A stretch of DNA of 64,000 nt from Steinernema hermaphroditum (Eukaryota > Nematoda > Chromadorea > Rhabditida > Steinernematidae), in the NCBI GenBank assembly GCA_030435675.1, contig CM059622.1:4154001-4218000 (forward strand). The letters are read 5' to 3'. Below, piece by piece: positions 11,626 through 23,361 of the stretch. The stretch's first letter is position 1; each line of letters begins with the position of its first letter. The position numbers were made by a program, and so were the translations under genes. Below the pieces are notes generated by a model. It had not been told where the DNA came from. It saw only the letters and a list, made by a program, of their open reading frames with translations, and did not search any database.

Positions 11626-14381
11626 CCTCAGTTGGATTCCAGGTGGTTTCTCGGGGCCTGGAGTGGAGCTTGGTTCCGGAGTTTCCGCGTTAGGCGTAGT
11701 TAGGACTGTGCCGGATTCCGAATCCGAAAAACAGCTATCGTGAAGACATGCAGCGTGTGGCTCAGAGAGCTGATCAGCCTTGTATTTCTCAGCGTCCTCA
11801 GGAGTCATCACGTACTTGATCCCTTGGGGACCGACCAAAAAGACGGTCACTTGTGAAGACGCCCCCAAGTACTGCTTGCACTGCTCCCCGGAAGGTTTTC
11901 CATTGAGCCAGTTGAGGCCGAGCTCGCCCTTGCAACAGGTTCGTTCTCCCTCTGGAAGGGCGGGAAACTCGAAGAGGAACTTGTTAGACTTGCGCCCGCG
12001 GAACTCAACCTCGATCTTCTTCGGGGCCCAGGCGTCTTCTCCCTCGACAGCGATCATCAACTCGTCCACCTGATCACACAAGTTCTGCAACACTCAGAAA
12101 CTCAAATGGTACCGCCAATTCCTACTTACCCCTTCACCCTCGCAGAAGGAATCCTGTATCGGTTCGACCTGAAAAGTGCTTAATGACGAGCTTTCCTACT
12201 CAGCATGCCATACCTGCTCGTTGAAATTTTGCAAACCCGATGGGTCAGCAAACTCAATGCCGCGTGAATACGTCATAACCTTATCACCCAGCTTGCGAAT
12301 CAGAGTAATGTTCACCCTGTTGTTCGAGCCTGCGCCTTCGCACTCTTGGTTCTCGGAGTAAATCTGCAACACGAGTCTTATGACCACTAACGAAGCATTA
12401 CTTACCACTGTCACGGGGTTTTCGACAACATTGTCGCAATGCATTTGACAGCCCTGGTGCGGATATTCCAGCTCATTCTTCAGATACTTCTCGAAGTCGC
12501 CCGCGTTCAACGTGTACTTTGTATGCCTGCTCATCACGTAATACGCGCTGTTCGGCTCCGACTCTTCTTTCTTCAGATACGAGCTGCAGCGCTGGTTGCC
12601 GCCGTCTCCGGCGAGCCATGACCCACGTACCGTAGAGAGGGGACCGCAACACGTGTCCCCTTGTTCAGGCTTATGGAAGCCGAGCGGGAAGCTAAACAAC
12701 CCAACGTCAACTTAAACGACTAGCGTGAACTATCGGACGTTTCGTATCCGTTTTCGGAGAAGTTGAAAACCAACACTTCCGGGTAATACGCGTCCGTTCC
12801 CTTGTAGAAGATCACTGTTTCGTCAATCTCCTCGCAGAACGACTTCAACATCAGCTTTCGTTATGTGATTGGTTGATCTGTGTTACCTGTGGTCCGTCGC
12901 AGAAGGTCGGCAGCAGAGAATGCGTCTGCAAAGAAGAGATAAGGCTTGTGGGACAAAGGATATACACACCTTCTCAAAGCGCTTCTTGTTCAGATCGCCA
13001 GGACCGGCGAAAGGAACCAAACCGCTGAATTTGGTGACCTTCCCGTCCTTCTTTCTGATGAACCCAACTTTGAGCTCGACGTCATTCGCCGCTGCGTTCG
13101 GACAGTCACTGTGGATGGCGGTGACCTTAAGGATGGTCAAGTAAACGATAAAAAGAAGAAAATCACCTTCATGGTTATGTTCGGCCGTTTCAGCGAACAT
13201 TCATGGGAGATGCAGATGCGATGTGGGTCTTCCAGTTCGTTGTTGAGGTACTTCTCGGCGTCCTCAGCGTGCAGTAGGTGCTGGTTCCCGGGCAATCCCT
13301 CGTTTCCCACGACGTAGTAAGCGAGGTCGGGTCGTTTCTGCTCGATGGAGTTCAAATACTCCTCGCACTCGGTCTCCCCGACCCCGGTGCCGTCGAGCCA
13401 GTGAGGGGCGTGCACCCTGCTGCAGCAGAAGTCGTGGTCGGCGTCCCAGGCGGATGGATAGTCAACGAAGAAAGGCTTCCTTTCTCCGAACTGCACTGTG
13501 ATCGATAGTGGACTCCAGGGGTCGGTGCCCTCGAATTCGATCATGAACTCGTCGATCTGGTCGCAGATGGACTGAAAACGACTTCCATCAATTCATGAAA
13601 ACACTGACGCAGTAAAGAAGAAGGGTCATCCCATTGATAAGCAACGCCTGCCTACACGACTATATAATTCAACTCACATTCTCAGCGTCGCAGTAGTCAA
13701 TTGGAAAGTCGATAATCTAAAAATGATTTTCTAATTTCCACCACCACCTAGCGCTACAGTACCTTCTCGTGTTCCTCTTTCTGAAGTTCGCCAGAGATGG
13801 CGAAATCTAAGAAGTCCGTTTTGGAAATGATTTTGTCGCCCTCTTTGCGCAGAAGGGCGATCCTAACAGAGCTAGTGGAACCAGCATTGGGGCACTTCTG
13901 GTTTTCGGTGAATATCTGAACAGAAGTTGGACTGATTGATGATGATAAAGCGCCAGAATACCCTCAGTTGGATTGCAGGTGGTTTCTCGGGCCCTGGAGT
14001 GGAGCTTGGTTCCGGAGTTTTCGCGTTTGGTGTAGTTGGATCTTTGCTAGATTCCGAATCTGGATTCTTTGTATTAGGCGTGAAGCTAGAACTTTCTGGT
14101 GTTGGAGTGACCACAGTAGTTGGTTTAGAAGTGGTGCCACCGCCTATAGACCCTCCTGTACTGGACTTGGAATCTGCGCTCGTTGAGCTGGAACTTTTCG
14201 GCGTTGGAGTGATCAGAGTCGTTAAGCTAGAAGTGGCACCACCACCTGTAGACCCTCCTGGACGTCGAGACGTTGGCCTGGGTCTTGCAACAAAATCGGG
14301 TGCGGACTGGAATGGAGCACAGGCGAGTGTTGTGCTGAATAAGAGAAGGACCGATAGACAGAGCAAACAGATCGAATTCAT
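9369..14381 (-). CDS. Secreted protein of tandem cysteine modules (six modules, partly broken)
   Basis: Family not recognised. Exon 1 (14381-13962) encodes a signal peptide (about 1-20, ending TLACAP) and a Ser/Thr/Pro-rich stretch. Then follow modules A1, B1, C1 (13915-11626), a second Ser/Thr/Pro linker, and A2, B2, C2 (11579-9369). Each module is an exon of 150-156 nt, one of 39 nt and one of 390-460 nt, all phase 0; B modules split the third exon by an extra phase-2 intron. Shared signatures: C-D-Q-[IV]-D-E-[FL] with M-I next, G-x-D-A-W or similar, CC, W-L-[DN]-G, C-x2-YL, then ED-A-E-K-Y and P-H-x3-C-x4-C. A1-B1-C1 is fully open. A2 has a 1-nt insertion and an in-frame 144-nt deletion. 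C2's first exon has a TAG and a net 4-nt deletion. If A2 uses a donor 5 nt later and the C2 exon is skipped, about 1229 aa remain open; otherwise the product ends in A2. Confidence 0.7.
10020..10195 (-). repeat. tRNA/SINE-like insertion inside an intron of the module gene
   Basis: About 172 nt present only in the C2 copy of this intron. On the minus strand it contains a B-box-like GGGTTCGGTTCCCC, and a GAATTCGCACCGTACTAAAA block that is shared with the repeat at 18930-19020. The matching intron in C1 (12405-12364) is 42 nt, so the insertion postdates the tandem duplication. Confidence 0.6.
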
Positions 14382-15185
14382 TTGATCCTTTTGGAAAGTG
14401 AAGGGTGTAAAATTTAGAGCTATTTTAAGTGTAAATATAACAATGGAGGCAGAAAAAGTGCCGAAAACGGGTAAATGTTGCGGTACCACTTTCAGAAACG
14501 TGCGCGGCAAAATCGGCGCTTTTTTATAATTTCTCGAATTGGGTCGCGACTTAAAACGCGAAAGAGGACTCCCTGTTAAAGGCTCGTTTTTGAGCTATGG
14601 GTTTTTAATGAACCCGTGGATGCACTAAAGACATATAGAGTGAATCCATCGAGTGAACCTGGCGGAGAAGTTGAGGATATACGTTAATTTATCAACTGAA
14701 GAAACAGGTTCCTAGCCGATCTATTTAGAAAAAGATGCACTTCTATGAATGCACTATGTATTTTTCTGTGGTGATGCGAGAAAATCGACGCTTTTTTATT
14801 TTTCGAATCGGGTCATAGGTTGGCGAGCGAGAGCGATCCAATCGATTGCCGATTTGCACAAATTCTTTTTGAGTCTTATTGTAGGATATTACTCGTTACA
14901 AAACCGTCTCGACTCGTCCAGTGCCTCTGGTTCCATTGAGTTTCACCGCCGGTTCACCCAGTGCCTCTGGATAGGGTTGGCACTCAAGTAAAAAACGCCG
15001 AGTTACCACCAAAAAAGTTACCAGCACCAAAAAAAGAAAAACTGCCAGAGACCCATTAGAAAATTGCATAAAAACTGCGCGTCTAGGCGGGACACTCTTC
15101 TGTGTTCAACTAGGGCCAACATAGTTATATGTAATTTTTATTGCTCCAACCAAATATTTAACCTTCGTCATACATTCAAGTACAT
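14382..15185. other. Gap between the two module genes
   Basis: No gene seen. It contains an imperfect direct repeat (about 14507-14545 and 14768-14806, core AAAATCG-CGCTTTTTTAT) upstream of the 14381 start, and two copies of CAGTGCCTCTGG about 40 nt apart (near 14920 and 14958). Confidence 0.55.
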
Positions 15186-17004
15186 CTAGCACCCATTTAC
15201 ACATATCCGATGCGGTATCACCGGCTGGTTGTTCAAGTACTTGTCTTTGTCGGGCCAGTTCAACATGTACTGCGGTCCGTTTTTGTCGATAATGAAGAAC
15301 ATAGTTTCTGCCACTTGTCGCCCTTCATCTAAGTATCCTTTGCAATAATGTGTCGTGTTCGTACTGAGTCCAAGCCAGGCCCTCGAAACGCTGAAAGTCG
15401 GGTCACAGCAACGCATGTCACCGGGAGGAGGAACTGGAGACGTAAAAGTGAACCTAAACGAAGCCGTTCATCATTTCAGCTTTTGCCAGTGGCAACTTTT
15501 CGTATCCACTCTCGGTAAAGTCCACAATGAAATTTTTAGGTTGGTAACCATTCTCCCCCTCGAAGTATATAAATAGTTCATCGATCCGCTCGCAGATTGA
15601 GTACTCTCCGTCACAAAAGTTATTCGGCATGTCGTATGACTGAAGGAGGACGGGTAGAGAGAGAAGTTGTAAGTGGCGAACTTGCTTACTTTCTCGTGAG
15701 TATTCCATCCATTCAGATTACCTGGGGCTGCAAGAACGTAAAATTCTGTTTGCTTAACGATCCTACGATCTTCCTTCCTGATAAAGGCAATTTGCACCCC
15801 AGCGTTGGTATTCGCATAAGCACAATGGCTGGGTGTTGTGCTCACCTAAATTAGGATATTAAAGATTTGGCTATACATATTAGTGAATGTTGATCAAGAG
15901 TAGTGATCGTTTAGTGATCTAAATAAGCGCCTCTAAACAGTGCAGTATATCGAATTCGAAGGCTCGAAACTAGCAGACTCAATTCTCCGGGCAAGTGCCT
16001 TATCGAATCAAACAAACGAATGACGTGAGCCTTATACTCATTGAGGCTAAGCATTCCTAGAGAATTTAACTCCTAGGTCGAAATTTGCGTTCTCCGCACC
16101 TTCATTTTAATCTGCGGTCTTCTGGTGTTGCAGTCAGAGTCCAAACAGAGACGGTTTCGCTTGCCCCACTGATTCCTCATGTATCTACCAGAGTCCTCCT
16201 GATTGAGCACAGTTCTCGTTCCATAGCGGCCAATCACATAGTAGGCAACGTTGCGTCGAGGCTGCGAGGCTTTCAGGTATCGCTGACACTCGTCCTCGGC
16301 CCCTCCGCTGCCGTCGAGCCACTGGAAGGCGAGCTTCTTCTTGCAGCCAAACTGTTCGCCATTAGCCGAGGGGTAGTTGAAGAAGAACTTTCCCCTTCCA
16401 CTCTTCGAGAAGTCGATCTCGATCTTCCTTGGCATCCACGCGTCGTCGCCGTCAAACTCGATCATGAGTTCGTCTACTCGATCGCAAAGGGACTGAAAGA
16501 GAAGTTATGAAGCGCTAAAGCTCTCGCTTACGTTGTTCCCGTCGCAGAAGTTGCCAGGTAAGGTGAGCACCTGGAATCCAGCTTGGTCAGATATAAGCTA
16601 TGCACATGTAACTCCTCTACCTTCCTTAGAGTGTCGCACTTCAGATCACCCGCGTCGGCGAAATTAAAGAACTCCGATTTGGCGATGACTTGTCCCAAAT
16701 TCGATAGTCGAATAAGGGCGATTCTGACTTTAGCTGAAGATTCGGCGAATTGGAAGCCGTTTTGCAATGCACTCATCTATAAACGACTATGGGAAAACAC
16801 ACCTTATGAAGAGCTCACTTTTAAGATAATCGGTTCTCTTGGCGTTGGAGTGGCCTGTGTTACATATTTTGTGATCACAATGGGTTTTGGAGGAGGTATC
16901 ACCTTCGTCACAGTTCGATAATACGGAGATGACAGAGGGACACAGCCAAGGGCCGTGGCCACAGTCAATATCACCATCAGCAGAGGCGAACAGAAGAAGC
17001 TCAT
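15186..17004 (-). CDS. Secreted two-module relative of the neighbouring cysteine-module gene
   Basis: Same unrecognised family as the gene at 9369-14381, in the simplest form: signal peptide, short Pro/Thr linker, one A-type and one B-type module. Exons: 17004-16819, 16776-16621, 16570-16532, 16492-16100, 15845-15690, 15639-15497, 15453-15186; total 446 aa. The first module keeps SLCDRVDELMIEFDGDDAW, QWLDG, CQRYL, and a C-x4-C end; the second keeps SICERIDELFIYFEG, CC and PHRICVNGC before the stop. In module 2 the 39-nt exon is fused to the next exon, and the phase-2 intron after GYE is retained as in the larger gene's B modules. Everything is open, so this is the best template for the ancestral layout. 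Likely extracellular and disulfide-bonded by inference from the signal peptide and paired cysteines. Confidence 0.75.
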
Positions 17005-18475
17005 TACGACGGAAGCGCATTCTGCTTCAGTGCACCCGTGCTTGTTTAAGTGCGACTGCTGAACAAAGAACTTCCGTATAGAGTTGGCAAAAAATTACAC
17101 AAAGAATGACCCACATGTCTATACCTATTCTATTCGGCGATTGAAAAAATAATATTCCTTTCTCGTGTTTACGTTTTCGCGGAGGATGATTGATGAGAAA
17201 AAGGTGCAAAATGCACTTTTCGTCTGCTGGTGCAAAGTGAGTCGTGCGTCCAAAGTCACAAAACCACGTTTCTCTTCTGTACTGTTGTTGTTTGAGATGT
17301 TATGTACTACTCTATGGCTGCCCTGAGCTGTTAATTTTGTCATGTAATTGACTATTTTTTCGGGTTGCTAGGTGTGATTAAGCACGACAGTTGAACGCAC
17401 ATGAACTTTTCTTGAGATTCGAGTGTCTATCTAAAAATAGTCCACAATGTTATGAAGAAATAAATGAAAGGTTGGTCGATCGGTCGTATCGTGTCAAGAC
17501 CAACCAGTACTTTCCGTATCAGCGTGATTCTTGAGTGTGCACGCTCGCCTCCACTAACATTCAGATCGTTCTGCACCAGTTCCAGATAAGTCTTACACTC
17601 TTTTTATGTAAACGGAACGTAATCGGTGCAGAATCGTGGTAATACGATGTGGGATATCAGGCGGCTGAGTTTACACTCGTTCGACTTCCCAGCCCATCCA
17701 ATCAGCATGCCTCAGCCCGATCGGTGCGCTTCACTTGAATGGTTTCCTGTCAAATGTTTTGAGATTATTATTTCATTCGAATTAAGCTCTTCAAGGAAAA
17801 TAATACACAAGGTCACGAAAGAGAAAACAAAAGAAAATGAATTTGTGTAGAGCACAAGGATATGGATCACTCCCATACCACAAAAATAGCGCAAAATTCA
17901 TATTTAGACAGTTTGTTAAATTTCGTAACTGTCTCAAGAAAGAATTACTGTTTCACTCAAAAAGAGCTCTCCGAAAAGAAGAAGAAAATGGTGCCATCGA
18001 GAACTTTGTGATTTCAATCTCATTCAGCTTTCCTTGCTCAAGAGATCGTCTGTTATTCTTGTCTTATGCGTGCGAATCTGGGAGGTCCTTGCACTTCCTT
18101 GCAGTTGCAAAAAAAAACTTATGTGAAGTGATGAATGATCAATCCACGTTCGATCCTTGACAAGGTGCAACTTCAGTGGGCAACAAGAGTTTTGTAGCAT
18201 CGATGCGCTGGCCGATCCCGATGCTCACTTTTTCCACTTGAAGTGATAAGGTCGCATCAGAAGCCTCACATTTGCAGGCATACAAAAGAACTTGCTATAG
18301 ATCTCGCTAGAAATCTCCCCGAGACTCGTTCTAGATATCATCGAGGCTCGGCTCGTCTGAACATTGGTTTATTAAGAATCTTTAACAGTATAAACGAAAT
18401 TCGTTAAATAAAGCCGTTTACACTATCCACCTTCATAATAAAAGCTAAATCAATAAATAAATCGCATATTTCACA

Positions 18476-18526
18476 TGACATTCTCACAGAAAGTCCTTCC
18501 TCGAAGGACTTTCTGTGAGAATGTCA
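18476..18526. repeat. Perfect 24-bp inverted repeat with 3-nt loop
   Basis: Arm 1 is 18476-18499 and arm 2 is 18503-18526, exact reverse complements separated by CTC. There is no mismatch. Transcribed from either strand it would form a long uninterrupted stem. Confidence 0.95.
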
Positions 18527-18929
18527 CTGTATATCTTTTTACAAGTACGTGAGCTCCCCCTAAAAACTATTTTGGCTGCTTGAGATTATAACGGACGTAC
18601 ATAATGCACTCACTGCAAGTTGATTGTGAATTCGAAAATTCCCACCCTTATTACCACCTTATTCCCATAGAAACTTGATTCCTCACGTCGCTCTGAATCG
18701 GTCATATCAATCATTTTCGATGTTTCTTGCTGCTGTGACACCATCTGTTCAAGCAGATGCGAGAATTACATGTTTCATTGGTATCTTCATATCGATATAC
18801 ACCTTGCTTAATTTTTTTTATATTTTAATACAATTTTTTTCGTTGATTCGTTGGACATCGCCCAGAACGTCATCGGAAGCAGTAATCGGACGGGGTCCGT
18901 ACCAAACTAAATCGTGTTACTGTATTTAT

Positions 18930-19030
18930 TATTTATAAACGCGGCTGCGCGCGAATTCGCGCCCTCCAGGTACTAAAAGCCAAGTAGCTCATAGCCCTGC
19001 GGGCGGCAAGATTGGCGCTCATGTAAATGA
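18930..19030 (-). repeat. Dispersed repeat shared with the intron insertion at 10.1 kb
   Basis: Contains GCGCGCGAATTCGCGCCCTC followed by GGTACTAAAAGCCAA; the 10.1 kb copy has the same order with a shorter spacer. On the minus strand a frame runs through it and ends at 18933, but I do not recognise its product; it may be the end of a transposon frame. Confidence 0.5.
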
Positions 19031-20071
19031 CTGAAGTGGGAAACTTTTTTTTCAGGAAACTCGAACCGACATTAGTAGATGATATTGGAGACATGCAGAG
19101 ACACAGAACATTACCCTTTTTATGATGGAGTTCCGGCTTCGGTTCAAGATTGTGGTTCTCTTCGAGTCCCACCCACTGATATTTTCTCCGGAAGTTGAAC
19201 ACTAGGAACCATTTTCATCGCCAGTCACCAGGTGGGTCAAGAACGATCTTCTCTGGTGACGAGACAGAAGAGATGAGGCGAGCGTAAGGTGGTGGAGGCC
19301 TTTGCTCCCAATTTCGGCTTAAAGCAAAATGAGGTCATGTGACAGTATGCTGTATTCTGCGCTACGTTTAGCTACTCTATTACTTTGCGGTTATCCTCGC
19401 TTATGAGACTCAGTAAATCGAAATTACTGAACTGGTCCGTGTCCTTGTCCGCGACCTTCTTCCTTCCTCGGCACAGGACACGATGTCAGAGTCGAAGCCG
19501 AATCACATCTCGCCGTCGAGAAGACCGTGCTAGACCTGTAAAATTGTGAGATGATTCGATATTCGAAGACTTTCAACCATTCGTCAACCCCATTCAAAAT
19601 CATGAAACAACGGTGATGTATAGTGTTCATTTGATCGACGCTTCGAAATTCTATCGTTTCACATTTGATCCTTCAATCCGCAACATTTGCAAGGTCTATT
19701 CAAACCGGAATAATTTGAAAAAAAAACAGAAAAGACTCCCACAGTCTTCTTTTCGGTTCTATCATGAACTGTGCATCAATCAATCATCCTTTTTTCGATA
19801 GACGAGAAGATCCATCTGCACATTGGATTTAGAACGGATATCACTTTATATTTTTGACCTTCATGTAACATTCGCGCACAAATATGGCCGTTTGGGGTCG
19901 ATAATTAGAGCGCCGACTCGCCAGTCAGTTGCTACTCAAGTAGTGACTTTTAAGGATGCACCGCCGTGACACAGTTTCGCCGAACGCCTATTCTATTGTC
20001 GTCGCGCCCATGCGAAGTGACTCTGCATATCCAGTTCCCTAATCCCATTTGCAGGTGAGCTTCTTAAACAA

Positions 20072-23000
20072 ATGCGCAATATAACAAGCGGAGCTGATTC
20101 TAACTTTCTGGCCGCTCTCTTTCCACCTAATTCACTGGGAAACTGCCTATTTGGCCGACTCACTTTGAGAAATCTGCGATACGCCTTTTACTTGATCTCG
20201 CCCTATGAGTCGACTTATGAGACCATCGAGGAAGTCCCACAGTATGACGTTCAGGTAACACGAGAGCTGCAAGTAGGAGCCGAAACGCGTATTTAGGTGA
20301 GCACCTGGTGGATGATCTTTATCCTTCTCGAGTTCGTTATTGTGAATCTGACCGGTAGAGGAGACAGGTTCGCGTTGAACGACTCGGTGACATGCATATC
20401 GGCTGGCATTTTGTCGCAGTGCTTCAAGTGAGTTGCTATCAGAGAAATTGTGACTAGGGGCGTTTTTCAGATGCGTTTTAAATGTAATGTTAACACGCAC
20501 TGATTTCTTTTATCCCCAAACGATGAAAGTGGTTTTCCATTTCTAACTAAAGTATCTTAACTTGCACACACTCTGGCGTGCAAACAACCGTCGCCGACAC
20601 CTAGTGTCATCTCGAACAAATTTAACATAGAAGCGTAGCGAACGCTCCGCCCAATAAGGGCTCTAGTATATGATTTGCTTTTTGCCCCATTGCTTTCCTT
20701 TCCAGTAGATTTATCTTGCCATTAAACAAAAAATGTTGCCAGACAGTGTTTTTATAGTGGTTTGAGCTGAAGATTTGCCGATTCCCAGATGCCCCGTGAA
20801 TTTTTCGGTGTCGCGCAAGGCATAATGCCTTTAATTCGTGAAATAAAGTCGAAGTAAAGTCAAAGTGAGTGAAACAAAACAGAGATTCGGTCGACTAGGT
20901 ATCGGTCGTTGGCAAGGTGAAAACGAAACCGTAATCTCAGAAACATTCCGAAAAGAAGTTGAAATTCCGTTTAGTCCAAAGGTTGCTCTAAGACTTCTCT
21001 AGATCCTTTTTCCGGTTCTGTGAAATTCTGGAACTTCCACTTTCACTTTCGTCAAATATTAATGGTATAGAAAAAGGTTTAAAGTTTTTTTTTGTTTAAA
21101 GTGGAGAATGGTTTCCTTCATGTTACATTAGGCGTTGTAGCTATTTTACGTTCGGAAAACAATGAAAAAGAACGGGTTTCGAGGCTTACACCTCTATTTT
21201 TCAAACACGATCCGTCTTGTCAGGAGCCGAAAGCCTCGACAAACTAAAAAAACCCTTCAGACTCCCTAACAAAGCCATGCTCCAAATCAACTGTATTAGC
21301 CTAATCTAAACTAGATGCGTTCAAGTACTTCCCTTTGGATTGTTCATGTAACGTCATCATGTTTAAGGTTCGGAGGAAAAGCGATAGCCATATTCCCTTA
21401 CATTTATTTATGGGATAACTTCCGGATATACGAACTTCCATGGGACTCTATCTGGACATGGATTCTTTGCTTATTCGCTCAAGATTTCATGTACTACCTT
21501 GGCCATAGAGCCATCCATGGTATGTGTACAGTATCCAGCATCTCTGCTTTTTTGCGCTAATCTCCAAGCTCAACCATCCATCCGTCCTGTGTCACACCTG
21601 AAAGAGTTCAGTTTAGAAATCGGATTCTTCTGGGGTTTCCATTCGATTCACCACAGCAGTGAGTACTTCAATCCGTCGACGGCCTTCCGACAGGCGGCCA
21701 TCCAAGACGCTGGCTTGGCCTTCTACGACTGCCTGCAGGCCTTCTTTATCCCTCCATCGATCTTCCTGGTTCATCGCTACTTCAGTGAGATTTACCAATT
21801 CGCGATGCACAGTAGCGTCGGTTCCTTCTGACTCTGCACAATTGACAATTCCTGTTTCAGCTAGTTGGAGATCTCGGCCCGCTTGGAATCGTCCTCAACA
21901 CCCCTTCTCATCACAGAGTTCATCACGGCCGTAATCCGTACTGTATTGACAAGAACTACGGTGGCGTATTCATCATTTGGGACAAGATGTTCTGCACGTT
22001 TGAAGCGGAGAGACTTGAAGATAAGCCTATCTATGGGCTGGTGGAAAACGAGAACTCCTTTAATCAGCTGTGGCTTCAAGTAGGTCATTCGTTCCTGCTA
22101 GATGTCCTTCTCTCAGTTTACTGTTAAATCTGATATATTCACACAAGATACGGTAGAAAGAGACGTATAGAAGTCTAGAAGGCTGATCGGAATTTGAAAT
22201 TTACAAAAAAAAAGGAAAACCTACCGGTCGGAATATTGAATATTCTCGAAAGTGTATTTCCAGATTACAGACTCTCTAGACTACTATCTGCCAGATGCCC
22301 TTTTCTGTCTACCGTGTATTTTCACAAGAGTTTTTCTTTTGCATTCCAGGGGAATCTATTAAAGTGTCACAAACCGTCGCGCAACCGGTTTGTGAACCTT
22401 TTGAACTCTCTGACATCTATGTCTCTTCGGTGGATTTGCGTGCCATCGCCGCGTGGAACCTCGCCCTTCACGACAGAGACTTTTTTTGCGACAGAAAGAG
22501 TTTTTTTTTTAATTCTTTGGGATCTATACCTGCACTCTGTAGCCATAAACGTTCCACGAACAGTCATGCAACCGGTTTGTGAACCTTTCGAACTCTCTGA
22601 CATTCATTGCGTGTCACTGATTGATTTACATGTGCCCACTTCAAAGGTGAGATTGATAAATGTCCGGGAGATCCGTTCCCATAAGTTTTTTAATGTATTT
22701 CGAAATCAATTAATGTGCAATGGATGTCTACTTTCACCTTTTTCAGTTCTACAAATTCAAAGCCTACTTCTGGGACAAAGGTCAACTCAAAGATGCCATT
22801 GGACGACCTCTTTTCCCTACCTTTGCCGACAAAGTCCGTGCCGCTCTCTATCCTCCCGGATGGTTTCCCGGAATCAACGATAAAGTCCACCTCTTCTTCC
22901 ACTGGTACACTCTGGACGACACCACAAAAGCTATTCCGTCCATCGAAAAGCGGTTAGTCCGCTATGATCCAATCCTACCGGGCTGGCTCAAGATCTACTG

Positions 23001-23361
23001 CTGCTCCCACTTTGTCATCGTCATTTGGGCGTTCATGCACTTCCAACTGGACAGAGCAGATATGTCCTACTACGAATTCACCAAGCAGTTCATGTTCTTT
23101 GTCGCCACAATGCAGTGCGTCGGGGCCTTCTTCGATAAGCGCTGGTTCGCGCCATACATGGAAATAACGAGATGTTCTACGGTGATCGTTTACTTCACCA
23201 GTTTGTTGTTTTGGGGAGACGAGTTCCCTCTTCACTACGCACTTCTTCTACTGACTTTCGTCGGATCTGTTTCTCTCTGGATATCCAGGCTTGTCAAAGA
23301 TCGAAGCTACAATGCGAAGATAGCTGCGAGAGAGAACCTCGTAAAGAGCCTTATGTTGTAA
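20072..23361 (+). CDS. AGMO: Alkylglycerol monooxygenase
   Basis: Membrane enzyme of the fatty acid hydroxylase superfamily that cleaves the ether bond of alkylglycerols using tetrahydrobiopterin and a di-iron centre; ER. Exons 20072-20254, 20297-20427, 21368-21519, 21617-21816, 21861-22079 and 22747-23361; 499 aa. The N-terminus carries the family's SYET-x-EEVPQY-type block. The histidine motifs are present: HRAIH (about 150-154), HSIHH (about 163-167) and HHRVHHG (about 239-245). Several hydrophobic segments precede and follow them. A splice acceptor ends at 20054, 17 nt before the ATG, suggesting trans-splicing. Introns 2 and 5 are long (940 and 667 nt) and hold repeats. The acceptor of exon 3 ends in AAG. 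Length and motif order match the family well. Confidence 0.93.
20772..20862 (+). mobile_element. Truncated non-LTR retrotransposon 3' end (copy 2)
   Basis: Lies in intron 2 of the AGMO gene. It has the same blocks as 9180-9352 but with about 95 nt between them missing; the hairpin loop differs (AAGGC-ATAAT-GCCTT) while the stem is kept, and the tail is a degenerate AAATAAAGTCGAAGTAAAGT. Confidence 0.55.
22330..22615 (+). repeat. Diverged tandem duplication in AGMO intron 5
   Basis: The block GCAACCGGTTTGTGAACCTT followed by GAACTCTCTGACAT occurs near 22380 and again near 22567, each preceded by a T-rich run. The unit is about 185 nt. The core CAACCGGTTTG is partly palindromic. Confidence 0.75.

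Larger units (their letters stand above)
17005..20071. other. Gene-free stretch with a perfect hairpin and repeats
   Basis: About 3 kb, AT-rich in parts. I see no gene with supported exons. It contains a perfect 24-bp hairpin (18476-18526) and a repeat (18930-19030), listed separately. The stretch just before 20072 ends in a 3' splice site (CCCATTTGCAG, ending 20054) serving the downstream gene. Confidence 0.5.
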
